Positions 1 through 10,794 of a stretch of DNA of 64,000 nt are shown here, in pieces. The notes below the pieces were generated by a model. The model was not told the DNA's origin and did no database searches. It worked only from the letters and a program-made list of their open reading frames with translations. Both the position numbers and the translations under genes were made by a program. Each line of letters starts with the position of its first letter. Within the stretch, counting starts at the first letter, position 1. Source of the DNA: Actinomucor elegans (lineage: Eukaryota; Mucoromycota; Mucoromycetes; Mucorales; Mucoraceae); NCBI GenBank assembly GCA_026027325.1, contig JAMSLZ010000003.1, positions 3,224,001-3,288,000 of the forward strand. The letters are read 5' to 3'.

Positions 1-1066
1 TGATCAAAGTATTTGTTGATTCGTTATGCTTTGCATAAAAGCTAAAAGGGCCCGAGTTAATAAATTTAAGCGTAGGCCTGCAAGCAGATTAATTGTGATG
101 CAGCCATTTTATGTTTAAAGAGCCATAGCAGTGCTTTTATGCGATCTTTTAAGTTGTATGAAACTTGTACTAGTAGTTGATGGCGATCCGTCAATCCACT
201 TTTTTTTATTATCCCTGCAGATCCTCTTGAAGCCTATATCAGCTTTTGATGGACGAAAAATAGCTTAGGTCAACATAAAGCAATATATACTAATATACAA
301 AAGATCGCGAAAAATGATGATGAACAAACTTGCATTTATTTTTGAAAACAGAAAAATAAAAGATGATAGACTATTAAAAAGCTCCAGTTTCCAGTATCTT
401 ATTTTCGTAACTAGGCAATGGAAGATAAGCTATATGAGGCTATGTCAAGTAGGTGGGAGGGAAAGATACAGTAAATAATATTTAGTCCATTTATTATCGA
501 TTAGTGCTCGGCCATCACGGAATTTGTTCACCATGATACTTTCTCCTTAAAATAATAACCATCGATAGTTCAACGTATCATCCCGGGAAATAGATAAACT
601 ATAGCGCGTCATTCGCAAGAAATATATTTTTATATAATGATAACGGGTGCTTCAACCGTATCTTGTAGAGCACACCTTTGTTTTTTTTTATTCGAAAGAA
701 AAATAAACAATCTGTCATTTTTATTTGAATTTGTTGCTATTAGTATTCAGATTTGAATTTTCCAGAAAATTCGTATTCGTGTGAAGGCCAAGCAAGAGAT
801 TTCAAACGATTCTGGTTAAATAGAGCATCAGGTTAGTAGGATATGGTCTAAATACGAACTAAACTTCATTGGCGCTCAATTGTATGTTTGACATTTCATT
901 TATAATCTTCATTAGTCAGAATGCTGTAAATTAATAAGCAACTGTACTGTATCTGATTTTTTTTGTCTTTGTTAGATAGATGTGTGTTCCTTCAACATTA
1001 GTGTGTTTTATATCAACTGATATTATTATATAATAAATCAAAAAAGTTGTTATATATCAACAGGCG

Positions 1067-1101
<35 letters not shown>

Positions 1102-2040
1102 CATAACAGCTTAGTCACAGTATTCCGTAAGACATATGCTATCTATAGCATCACTGCATGTGAGAAAAAAAGAAAACGCCATCTTGATAGGAGTTCATAC
1201 CTGCAGTGTATATATAGAGCAGAAGATTCTTTTTGTTAGTATGAGTAGTGCAAGTAAGGTCTTGGGATGATTCTATAGAAGAGATAGATGTATCACCTGT
1301 TAAGCTCCGCCTAGAAGCTATAACTCATGACTCTACATCTATAACCTTAGGTTTGTTATTGTTTACTATATATCATCATCATTATGATTATTGTGGTTAT
1401 TATGGTTTTGACACAGACAATATAGATAATGATTGTTCATATCCTTTCAATCATACTACACCACTCTGATGATGGTACTGCATAGGTCTTGTATTCCATC
1501 AGTGTGGCTGAATAGAAGCATCTCTTACTATACTATACTATACTATGGGTATCTGAGTTTATCCATCTCGGTGACACGATAGCTAATCGAAAATGAATAT
1601 ATCTTTTTTATATATAAACATGCCAGTAAAAAAAAGCTTGAAATATTATAACATGTTTAAATGAAAGAACAATGAGCATGATTTTTTTTTGCGTGTGTAT
1701 ATATTCTATTCTAAGGTTCCTTGTACAAAATAAGCATATTGTACTACCAGCATGTTTCCGGAACGAACTTTGGCCCGAAAATGATGTCTTGTCGAGAACT
1801 AAAAGTTTCAGTTTGAACCGATTAGAATCTTTTCAAAAAAAATACTGTATAATTTATTTGTTTATAACAAGTGAACACAGCAGAATACACACACACAGTG
1901 CTGTACGATAAAAAAAGAAATTTAATGTACGGAAGAAAGAAAGAGATAGTATATATATATAATGTGGAGTAAGAATAATGATTAAGTATAATGAGAGTAA
2001 TAAGCTATAAAGGAAGGGGATTATATATACAGGCTACAAC
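1..2040. other. gene-free A/T-rich stretch
   Basis: No gene could be supported here. The stretch contains a run of 33 T at 1069-1101 and scattered short open frames without codon structure. One open segment at 1248-1350 (plus) reads like the first strands of a fibronectin type III domain (motif PVKLRL followed by STSITL), but it has no ATG of its own and no recognisable continuation, so it is at best an orphan or relic exon. Confidence 0.5.
1069..1101. repeat. poly-T tract (33 nt)
   Basis: Uninterrupted run of 33 T read directly from the sequence. It lies in a gene-free region, and its length is probably variable between isolates or assemblies. Confidence 0.9.
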
Positions 2041-2116
2041 GATATCATCAATGATATCTTTTTTAATACAAAAAGGCCAAGAGATTATTCTCTTGGTCTT
2101 TTTTTTTTTTTTTTTT
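2041..2116 (+). terminator. two hairpins followed by an 18-nt T-run
   Basis: A perfect 8-bp inverted repeat with a 2-nt loop (2041-2058, GATATCAT/ATGATATC) is followed by a 10-bp stem with a TTAT loop (2075-2098, GGCCAAGAGA pairing with TCTCTTGGTC, including one G-U pair) and then 18 T (2099-2116). Read on the plus strand this resembles the end of a structured RNA stopped at a T-run, as RNA polymerase III does. It also lies just beyond the stop codon of the minus-strand gene at 2135-2523, so it may be 3' UTR structure of that gene. The structure is seen directly; its function is inferred. Confidence 0.4.
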
Positions 2117-2134
2117 ATGTGTGTTTGTTCCAAG

Positions 2135-2523
2135 TTAAGGCGAAGGTTGTTCTATTTTCTCGGTTGGTTCTTCAGTAGGTGCGACCCGTTTATTATTGTA
2201 TGTTGGTGGTGTTGTGAGCGAAGGCCATTTATGACTATTAGCATCTGTCACAACTGCAGGCTATGAATTTGCAATGGATGAATAAACGATATAAAATTAT
2301 TTCTATTAAAATATACCTTTTCTTCTAAATGAGTTTCATTATTGGGAGAGATATGGATAAAATGTGTTCCTTGACCTTTTGGTACGCGCTGAGCAACGCC
2401 GTCAGCATCTAAAGTAACTTCATAGACAGTTTCCTAATGATGGGATAAGTATATTATACAGTATATAATACAAAGACTTGATTCTACCTTTGCAAAGAAT
2501 GGATGAGATACGCAGCAACCCAT
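2135..2523 (-). CDS. small putatively acylated protein, three exons
   Basis: The gene joins three exons in frame: 2523-2488, 2433-2317 and 2260-2135. Both introns are about 55 nt with GT donors and TAG acceptors. The product is 92 residues and begins MGCCVS. Gly2 followed by Ser6 fits the N-myristoyltransferase consensus, and Cys3/Cys4 are adjacent palmitoylation candidates, so membrane anchoring is likely. The middle exon (ETVYEVTLDADG start) reads as a short beta-rich segment. The C-terminal third is rich in Pro, Thr and Glu and contains a PPTY motif (PPxY type, a WW-domain ligand). No family is recognised; the start resembles LAMTOR1/Ego1-type scaffold proteins only in its acylation motif, and the rest does not. 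It lies 197 nt downstream of ERCC8 on the same strand. All three exons are shorter than usual ORF cut-offs. In-frame splicing and clean motifs support a real gene; there is no transcript evidence. Confidence 0.65.
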
Positions 2524-2720
2524 TGTAAATTTATTTGAAATAGTAATAATAATAAGAAGAAGAAGAAAGTATTGGCAGTGCTTTCTTTTATAAGAAAACT
2601 CATTTGACTTGTTTTGTACCTTTGTTTCATTAACTCGGACCCGAATCTCTTTGGTTATTGGCAAGGTAACACGATTACACAAAAAAAAAAAAAAAAGCAT
2701 GTATAGCTTTGGCAAAACCA

Positions 2721-4310
2721 TCAAAAACCCCTATCATCATCATCATCACTCGCACTCCATGCATCCAAGTCGGCCTATCACCAATAGATCAGTATTAATA
2801 TGTACATACACATGGAAACTTACATCTTGAATATCTATATCATCAGAATGCATCGCGTCCCACACCAACACCTCACCACCATTGGAACCACTATAAAACT
2901 CTTGATAGTCTTCTCTTTTTTCAACACAAATAACTCGTCCATAAGCGCCTTTTAATCGACGAATGAGCATGCCATCCAATAATCCATACACCAACACCTG
3001 TCTGTCATCACTGGGTATATATAACAAAGGTGGCCATACATCAGCACCGGAAACAGTTGCTTGCAATGCCAGTGTAAACCGATTTCTCCAGCTTGATCCA
3101 TAATTTACAAACGTGTTGCGGCCCGTCTCTGTATCCCATAATCGGATCTTTTCATCAAGTCCGAGTGACACTAAATATCGGCCATCGCTAGTTACTGTCA
3201 ATCCGTTTACGCCTTTACCATGTGCTGTATTGCTAAGGGCCAAGGGATCAACTGCATCAAATATTAATATAGGCTATGCATCCAATTAAAATAACGTACT
3301 GCTATTATGTTGGTCAAGAGACATCAAACAAGAAGAAGCGCGTCTTATATCCCAGACTCGTATGGTGCAATCATCACTAAAAACAGTGTTATTATCATTA
3401 AAAAAAAAAGGCGGGGAAAAAAGGTAATTTACCCTCCAGAGTACAAGATATATTCTTGATTAACAGACCAGGTACACGATAAAACCGATCCAGAGTGACC
3501 CGTCAAAGAATGAGTAAAGGCACCACTGTTCAAGTCACACAACCTAATCCTGGGCTCAGTAGCCGCACCTATTTGTTATTATTAGTCATTATCATATACA
3601 TATTCCTTAAAAAAATTGGCTTACTCGCCACTAGTGAATGTGAGGCAATAGAAGACATCGATTGACAATTGACTCTTGAATCCAATTCAAAAGTATAGGC
3701 TGGCTATAGAATAGAGTATAAGATACAATGTAGACCTTCAATTCATCTGGCTTGCCTTCATGGTATTTGTATCCCAGACTTGAATGGTAGTATCATAGCT
3801 GGATGTGACAAACATGCCAGTATCGAATGGGTACCAACCAACCGAGGTGACAGCATATTTATGTCGATCCTGTCTATTATAGAAAGTACTAATTATCAGT
3901 ATTCAATCTCCCTCTCAATATAAATTATATGCCGTTACCTTGCAGTGCTCGCAATAGGTTCATTCTTGGAATGTCCAACTGGCTTTGCTTCTAAATCAAA
4001 CACATGCACTTTACCATCTCCACCACCTGTTAATAAGCTGAGTTTGGCTTTAATAAATCTTTTATTACACGTTTCAATTTTCTCTTACTATCTTTGTTCA
4101 ACAGTTTCAATTCGAAGCGAATTAACGCCACCTATATCTCTTTATTATTATGCTGCGGAACTCTGTAAAAAGAGAATTACCTCGATGAGAAAGAGCTAAT
4201 GACTTTGATTGACTCAATTGCACACTGTACACTTTTCGTGTTATTTCCGCTCTTCTAAATTTTAATGGTTTAATGATTCCATGTTCTCTTTTTTTGATAA
4301 AACTATGCAT
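2721..4310 (-). CDS. ERCC8: ERCC8/CSA-like WD40 repair protein
   Basis: WD40 beta-propeller homologous to human CSA (ERCC8), the substrate receptor of the CRL4 ubiquitin ligase in transcription-coupled nucleotide excision repair. ATG at 4310 opens MHSFIKKREHG, followed by FRRAE, matching the CSA N-terminal RRAE block. Exon 1 ends at 4181. Successive exons encode recognisable blades: LLTGGGDGKVHVFDLEA, a segment with GWYPFDTGMF, the IRVWDIRRAS blade, NTAHGKGVNGL, then the large exon down to about 2830 with IRLWDTETG, NTFVNYG and EFYSGSNGGEVLVWD. A last exon after an intron at about 2775-2832 ends DAWSASDDDDD-RGF, equivalent to the acidic CSA tail; the stop is at 2721-2723. About eight short introns interrupt the gene. 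Assignment is strong because the order and wording of the blades follow CSA from end to end. Minor uncertainty remains in individual intron borders. Confidence 0.88.
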
Positions 4311-5640
4311 GCTACTTAATAAGACGAAAAAAAAAATGGCCACTACTGCGAGGAATGCTCTTTCTCTCAGAGGAGTTTGAATTTAATTTAGGTAGAATCA
4401 AAGCTTTAGTTGAAAGTTTAGTGATATATGCTATAATCAAAAGGTATCTCAGGCACCTGTTGCTTGCGTTTGAAACTACGCGTGTATGATATTTACCTAT
4501 AAAAAATGTGCTTCACAAAAAATATAGTATTTTTCTGTAAAATCTTGCGTTTTAGTCTGTCATCTTTGTGTTATTTTTGTATTATTTGATATGCAATTAA
4601 ATTGTGCTCACGTTGTTTAGCATAGTTTTGAACAAATTCTTACTTTTATATTATGTAAATATCACACTGGTTTATTTCATTGCCAAATATATATATATAT
4701 ACCATTTGATCCTTTTACTGTTTTTCTTCGTCATCCAATCACTACTAAAGGCAATTGCTGAGTTTAACTTGACCTTTATCCGTCACTGAAAAACCATGCC
4801 ATAATCTATAATCAACCAAAATAAAACTGTATTCTTTAAAATGATACGCAGACATAAAGAGATTATTTTTGATAGGCTTGCTTTATAGTTTAATTGGTAA
4901 ATTAGAAAAGTGTTATACAGCTCTCAAACATTCAACATTCCTTATCATCTATCTACTAGAATGTGATGTTTCATAACAATTCGTTGAGCCAAGTATCACT
5001 TGAAACTCAAACGCGCACTGATCTCCTTTAAAGTTCGAAATCCCATGTTTTGGTACAAACTTTTAATTTAAGCTCTCCAAAAATGTATTCAAATCATACT
5101 CTGGAATGACCATGAGCTCAGTCTTGTCTAGTCTTGCTCAATAATCATATACGATGAGCAGTCTACGCAGAATTAAATACAGTATCTTACGTCAATCTAA
5201 CACTTCAGTTCTTTTATGTTAGCGTAGATCTTGTGTATACACGTCCAAAAGTTTTTAATCTTGATTTATCAAATGATCAGTTTGGGTTCTTTCGTCTGAA
5301 GCCTTCAGATTAGATGGGTCTAATAATAGGAAAGATGAAAATGCGTTCCTTTCCATACATAGATGGCAGAAAGTAGGTTAAACTTTGACTATGAGTACTA
5401 GACTTTTGTAGAGAATGTGTCGTTAATATCAAGAACAGCAACTTAAGGATTAACGTTTGATTATTGTTCATCAAACTACTTTCTTTCAAGCTGTTAGGCA
5501 TTGCATTGATTTAATTCCACATCAAATACAGTGGGCTTATACTGGTATTTACTTGGTCGGAAACAGTTAGCAAAGTATCTTCTACTAAATAAAGCATGCA
5601 TATATAATCATCCACAGATGTAAGAGGCCTAGTTAAAACA
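4311..5640. other. intergenic, no gene seen
   Basis: Upstream region of ERCC8. It contains only short open frames on both strands with no family signal and no plausible splice chain. I see no tRNA or clear repeat. Confidence 0.5.
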
Positions 5641-5690
5641 GAAGGAATAGTAAAATATAAAGGTAGACGTGCTCTACATACACAACCAGT

Positions 5691-5947
5691 ATGAAAAAAA
5701 AAAAAAGTATAAATGTCATAGAAAATTATCTCAAGGTCATCATATTCATATAATCATGTAATTCAAATACTCAACGGTGCTCATTTTCACATGTACCTTT
5801 GCTGTCGTAGCCTCAATTCCTATTCCTAATGTTGTTCCATTCGATAATGGTTCATTTGGTGATCGATTTAATGATTCATGCATTAATCCATTCAATGATG
5901 CAGTTGGTAGTTTTATTAACCACGAACAGCGGAACAGAGTAGTTTAA
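5691..5947 (+). pseudogene. small secreted-protein-like ORF, broken at codon 2
   Basis: From the ATG at 5755 the frame reads M, stop, then FKYSTVLIFTCTFAVVAS, a classical signal-peptide pattern (basic/aromatic start, hydrophobic core, small residues before the cut). A short mature part follows, starting IPIPNVVPFDNGSFGDRF and ending INHEQRNRVV before a TAA at about 5947. The second codon is TAA, so no ATG opens this frame. An alternative start at 5691 (ATG followed by 13 A) gives a Lys-rich peptide in the same general frame series but stops before the hydrophobic part. A further alternative splices that peptide at GTCATC to CCTCAATTCC, giving a different, less natural C-terminus. A TATA-like AATATAAAGG lies about 40 nt upstream of 5691. 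A decayed or mis-sequenced small secreted protein gene is the best reading. No homologue is recognised. Confidence 0.35.
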
Positions 5948-6267
5948 AATTTATTTAGCCAGATCTCCCCTTCATATTCGGTACCTTTTCTTTCTCTTTC
6001 TTTCTCTCTCATTGGATTTTTGCATCTCCTCCTTATACACATGGTTCGTAATCAGGATATGATCATTTGTTTGTCCATCTGTTTAACACTTAACTTGGAT
6101 AGAAAATTGATTTTTCTTGCCATCATGCCATAATAGTATACCTACTTGTTCCAAATATATGGCTGAAAACTTTTACCACTCCAATTTATTTTTTATTTTT
6201 ATTATTATTGCTGCTGCATCCCGGACATCCAGTGAAAATGATGAAATCTATACAAGGAGGAGGCTTT

Positions 6268-7656
6268 TTAATCTTCTTCCTCCAGTTCGACTTCTTCTAC
6301 TTGGAAACTATGTGTCATTCCTTCTTCATCAGCCACTCCACTCACCAATTGATATGATTCATCATTCTTTTCATTCACTGGTTGACCATCAATATAGCTT
6401 GCATCAATAGTATTTTTGTGCTTGTGTTCCTCTTGTTTCAATATATGCTTTTCCAAATATTCGCGAATAGCCGTGAAATAGCCAGGTTGCATACATGTAT
6501 CATTATGCATACCTTGAGGAAAAGCAACCCATGTTTTTTCTGCTCGAGATTCACTGAGTTCTTGAAGCTTGACCATATGAGAAGGTGGCACAAGCTCATC
6601 TTTGGCACCTGCTAAAAATAAGATGGGTGTCTTGACAATACGTTGAATACTTTTCTCACTAGGCCATTGTTGGTGACAAAGAAACGTAAAGTGTTTCAGA
6701 AATGGCATAACAGTTGGAATCAACTTGGGCTAACATAAGAACGTGTTAATAAAAATAAAAAAAACTTGAAAATGAATCTATTACGTACAAGACTGAGAAA
6801 CGTGTTTTCAATCATTAAACCAGCAAAGGAATCTTCGTTTCGAGATAAAAGGTCAATGGCTACTGCACCGCCGATAGATTGTCCATAAGCTACAAGGGGA
6901 GTATCTTTAAGAATAGGATGTTCTCTTACAAAATCTAACATGGTCTAGGATGTGTGAGTGAATGTGTTTCAAGTGTGAAAGCATTATGATCGATTTTGAT
7001 TTACCTGCGCATCAATTCGCAAGCCTTTTTCATTGGGTGAGCCTTCACTTTTACCATAGCCTCGATAGGACAGCATCACAACATTACACTTGAATCGATC
7101 ATATAGTACTTTGGCAATTGGTAAACGATGACCCTATGAATGGGATCCCCTTTTTAATAAGCTGCAACGTTTTCTTTCTCTTTCTCTCTTTTTTTTTCTT
7201 TTGTCTCTCTCCTTACCATGTTTCCTGCATTAGCCTAGAAAGTGAAAAGAAAAAATATTAAAAAAAAAAAGTTGGCATGGTAGTAAAGCATTATTATTTT
7301 TACATGAAAGTAAAGAATAGTAGGCACTCTTTTTGCTTCTTGTTGATCTTGTTGGATAATAATGTAACTTTTCAAGTTGATGCCGTCTTTTGTTTTAAGG
7401 TCTTCCTCAGTGTAAGGCATGCCAAAATCAGAAGGCACTGCCACCTTTTTATATTTAAGGTTAATGTCTTGGGTTGGGTAACTGTGTTAATAAACTCTAC
7501 CTCAACACGAGAGCCTTCAGGATATGATGCAGGATAAATGAGTTTACATTGGTACATATATAACAAGATTACACCTGTTAAACCAGTAATTCCTGCAAAT
7601 GTCAAGGCATAATTTAGCCAGTTTGGTAAACTGCCTTTGAAAATGGATTCAGGCAT
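6268..7656 (-). CDS. bem46: Bem46/ABHD13-type alpha/beta hydrolase
   Basis: Membrane-anchored serine hydrolase of the Bem46/ABHD13 family, about 360 residues in six exons. The ATG at 7656 opens MPESIFKGSLPNWLNY, followed by one transmembrane helix (about residues 15-35) and a lumenal or cytosolic hydrolase domain. Visible landmarks: the oxyanion region FHANAGNMGHR (assembled across two introns), LSYRGYGKSEG, nucleophile elbow AYGQSIGGAV (GxSxG), the Asp region GAKDELVPPSHM and the catalytic His in FPQGMHNDTC. The tail is acidic and ends EEVELEEED before the stop at 6268-6270. The first intron is only about 38 nt with an unusual GTTACC donor (INT joined to VAVPSDFG); a frameshift there is the alternative. 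Substrate is unknown; family members act in cell polarity. It follows the zinc transporter gene with only 105 nt between stop and start. Confidence 0.88.
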
Positions 7657-7761
7657 AGGGGAAAGGGGATATAGATAAAGAAAAAAGAGGAAAAAAAAAA
7701 GGAAAAAGAAATGGTACAAGGTTTTTCATCCAAATGCACATTCATTTATTCAAAGGCCGAT

Positions 7762-9647
7762 TTACTTTAGGATAGATACAGTCAATTCACTCTGATTGCT
7801 GTCATCGCTACTACTACTGTTGCTTGTTAAGCCTTCCAGTTTCTGATAAACTAGCTGCAATACTTGCTGCTCGTCTGCTTCAGGCGTCACCTGGATTTCT
7901 ATAGTGCCAACACATTTGCCATATGTTGTTTGCCAAAAGTGAACTCTGTTTACATGAATGATATTGGGATCTTGAAGTATCTATAGTGATAAAAGCAATT
8001 AAAATTACTGATAATGATTGCTATATGCAGATATATAGTACCTCCCGAAGTCTGTTTTCTACACCATTCTGTACTGTGTTGGGTGTAGTTTGTAATAACA
8101 CTTTGGCTAATGCTTTAGATGTAGGGTATCCCAAGTAAAACATAACCATTGATTCTGATAAAGCCAAGACTTTATCAACAAAAGGTGTAGCAATACCAAA
8201 CATGTAAGCTAACAAGATGACTGATCCACATAGTACAATCAAAGAAGAATATATATTGGATAATACTGTATGAACAGGGTTCCCTCTAGTTCTGTTGATG
8301 ACATTATAACTGAATCCATGAACAGTTGTAGGTTTTCTTCGTAGGTCTAATTTAACAAAAAAAAAATATGAATACCTTTCAAGTGTATATGTAGATTGTC
8401 TTACATCGAACAAAGTTATCATGATTTCTTAGTGTAATACTGGATAAACAAGTAGCCGTGATAGCTGATCCCATTAAAAAGAACATACCAAGCGTCAATT
8501 GGGAGTGATGTCTATATCAAAATGAGATTTTTTTAACGTGTGATATTATAAATCTGATATATTTTCTTTTTCTATCTCTTTACCCTTCACTATCATGTAC
8601 TTGTCCACCATGATGGTCTGGTACTAAAAAGTGTTCCAAAGATTCCTTGGTATTGTGCATCGTAGCAAACATTAAGTAAATGGTAGTTCCAAGCGCAAAC
8701 ACAATTTCATAACGATGTGCTCTAATAATACTTGATTAGAAAAAAAAATCGAAAGACCAATTGAGTGTACTTTTTTTCTTCTTCTTTACCCATAAGGACG
8801 TTTTGTGTTTGAAATACCAAATGCTGGATTTGTTCTTAATATACTCGATACAAATGCATTCAATACACCCAACGCGTCAAATATCATTAAATAAGCAAAT
8901 CCTACAAGTGCTATATACAGCAAATCAATCAACGAGTTTTCAGTGAATTAATTTTAGGGAGCTTACATAGACTTTCGCGACTATTGCCCATACAGTACAG
9001 CCAAATGCCTATACCAATATGAATCATGAACCACGTAAATATTGTCTTTTGTGCTGGTGCGAGATGGGAAAAGATTTGGATCCATGAAGGCAAAGGACGC
9101 GTGAATACAGGTGAAAAAGAGTGTGTATGTTGGTGTTTATGGTCGTGGTTATGATCATGGTTATGGTCATGGCCCTGATTGTGACTATGGATATGGTCGT
9201 GATTATGTTGGCTATGATCGTGGCTATGATGATGACTGTGGCCATCTGTATGTTCAATATGGTTATGGCTATGCTGACTATGACTATGGCCATCATAAAC
9301 TTGGGGTTGATGCAAATGAGAATGGTTTTCTTGATGAATATGCTTTTCATTGATATGATCTTGATTAGAGTAATGTTGTGAAGCTACACTAGGTATAATG
9401 GAGGCTTGAGATGCATTGGATATGGAATCCTAATAGAGCAACTTAGTAAGTGCTCACAAAAAAAAAATGGCATCTTGATTTGATTTACCTTCTCATCAAT
9501 AGTATTGTGTGCGTGATTATGTTCAGGACTTTGTAATGTAGGCTGATTGTGGTGTCTTTTAGTGTATAAAGGGATAGAGGATTGGATGGCTATTCCAGGT
9601 TTTAGAGGCGGTACATCTTGTGCCTGCTTTTCTGGATTATGTACCAT
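7762..9647 (-). CDS. ZRG17: Zrg17/ZnT6-type CDF zinc transporter subunit
   Basis: Cation diffusion facilitator family protein closest in wording to ZnT6/Zrg17, the partner that heterodimerises with ZnT5/Msc2 to load zinc into the early secretory pathway. ATG at 9647 opens MVHNPEKQAQDVPPLKPG. A soluble N-terminal region contains a very His-rich stretch (about 9140-9300, HDHNHDHNHDHKHQHTH-like), then six or so transmembrane helices. Diagnostic pieces: AYLMIFDALGVLNAF, the FGISNTKRPYGAHRYEI loop, KVLLQTTPNTVQNGVENRL and the cytosolic domain with VHFWQTTYGKCVG. The canonical HxxxD zinc ligands of helix II are replaced (YLMIFD keeps only the Asp), as in ZnT6, which is thought not to transport by itself. 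About seven short introns; stop at 7762-7764. Its 5' end faces the DIP2 gene across a 1.1-kb shared intergenic region. Confidence 0.85.
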
Positions 9648-10794
9648 GATTGTTTATGATAACAGTGCATTAAAGGAATGATGGAACGCGTAAATAATAA
9701 GCGGAAGATTAAATATTTTTGACAGGTATACCCTTTGCTTACATTTTTCAAAATTTTAACCGAATCTTTTGATAATAACTGAGATTCTTTGAGGCTATTG
9801 CTTCAAGTAAAATACATTCCTTATACTTATAAATAGACCTACTTTATTCTCTGGATTTGGCATATAGCAGCGATGAAGTAAGGATCAGAAATAGCAGAGC
9901 TTATATTTTATTGGCTATCAGTAACTAAGCAAAGACAACTATGAACCAATAGAACACTTTGACGTTTGAAATACGCGGTTCCATGATATATGTATGTATA
10001 TATTATAATAAATCAGCCCTTTCTAGAATCACAGCAATTTAAGAAGAAGGTTTTTTAATCCAGGAAATAGCTATACAATTTTTTTTCTAGATGAATAATC
10101 ATTGTAGCGATAGAATAATAGTGATGAATAGCTTAAAGTAACTCCGATTTATGAGAAAGAACTATATTGTATTTACTAGCAAGTATTACACCATCCAAAA
10201 GAATATTGGATGCTCCACGACTTTGATTAAGCAATATAATTAGCAATTTGAATACACAGTTATCTATGGCATGATTTTAATTTTCAAGTATCCTATTTCC
10301 GCCAAACTGAAAAATAATGACGCATTGATCAACACGAACGACCTTGATTAATCTCGGTAAAAGATCACCCCTAATGAACATCCTTTGTTCAGAATGAGCG
10401 TCTGCATTGAATGAGTGCTTGATTTTGACTTTGATGCAACAAATGTCTTGTTCACATTTAATTTGTAACCATCATCAAAGAAATAGCACTAAATTAAATC
10501 GAGTTGTATTACCCAGTTTTGATATCCCCCAAGGCCTATTCGATGATTAAGCCAATCAAAGCAAAACTAAACTTCTGCTTACGCGCTGAGGTTGAATGAT
10601 CGGGTTATCAATAGAGACTAACTCGAGCTTGTGTTCTTTTTTTCGCTTTTTCCTCCCTTTATTATCCACCCTATAAAGGTCTTCTTATTTGTATATATAT
10701 AGATATAGTCACTATAGACTTGAAAAGCACAAGAATAAGCTTTTCGTCAAGTCAAAAGTAAAGGTTTTTTGTTTCACTCTTCTATTCTTAAACA
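9648..10794. other. divergent intergenic region between ZRG17 and DIP2
   Basis: Shared upstream region of two divergently transcribed genes. No ORF or RNA gene is supported. A C/T-rich stretch and a TATA-like element lie at its right end, near the DIP2 start. Confidence 0.55.
10671..10679 (+). promoter_or_regulatory. TATA-like box upstream of DIP2
   Basis: CTATAAAGG lies 116 nt before the DIP2 ATG, inside a pyrimidine-rich promoter-like segment. The position suits a core promoter; this is not proven. Confidence 0.35.

Noticed and set aside
2434..2724. Minus-strand open frame spanning the small gene's first exon
   Set aside because: It reads through an intron and upstream spacer; only its MGCCVSHPFFAK part is used in the spliced gene.
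9111..9381. Open frames on the plus strand rich in Tyr/Gly/Asp or in Met/Val
   Set aside because: They are the complement of the His-rich coding segment of the zinc transporter; the repeated codons keep several antisense frames open.
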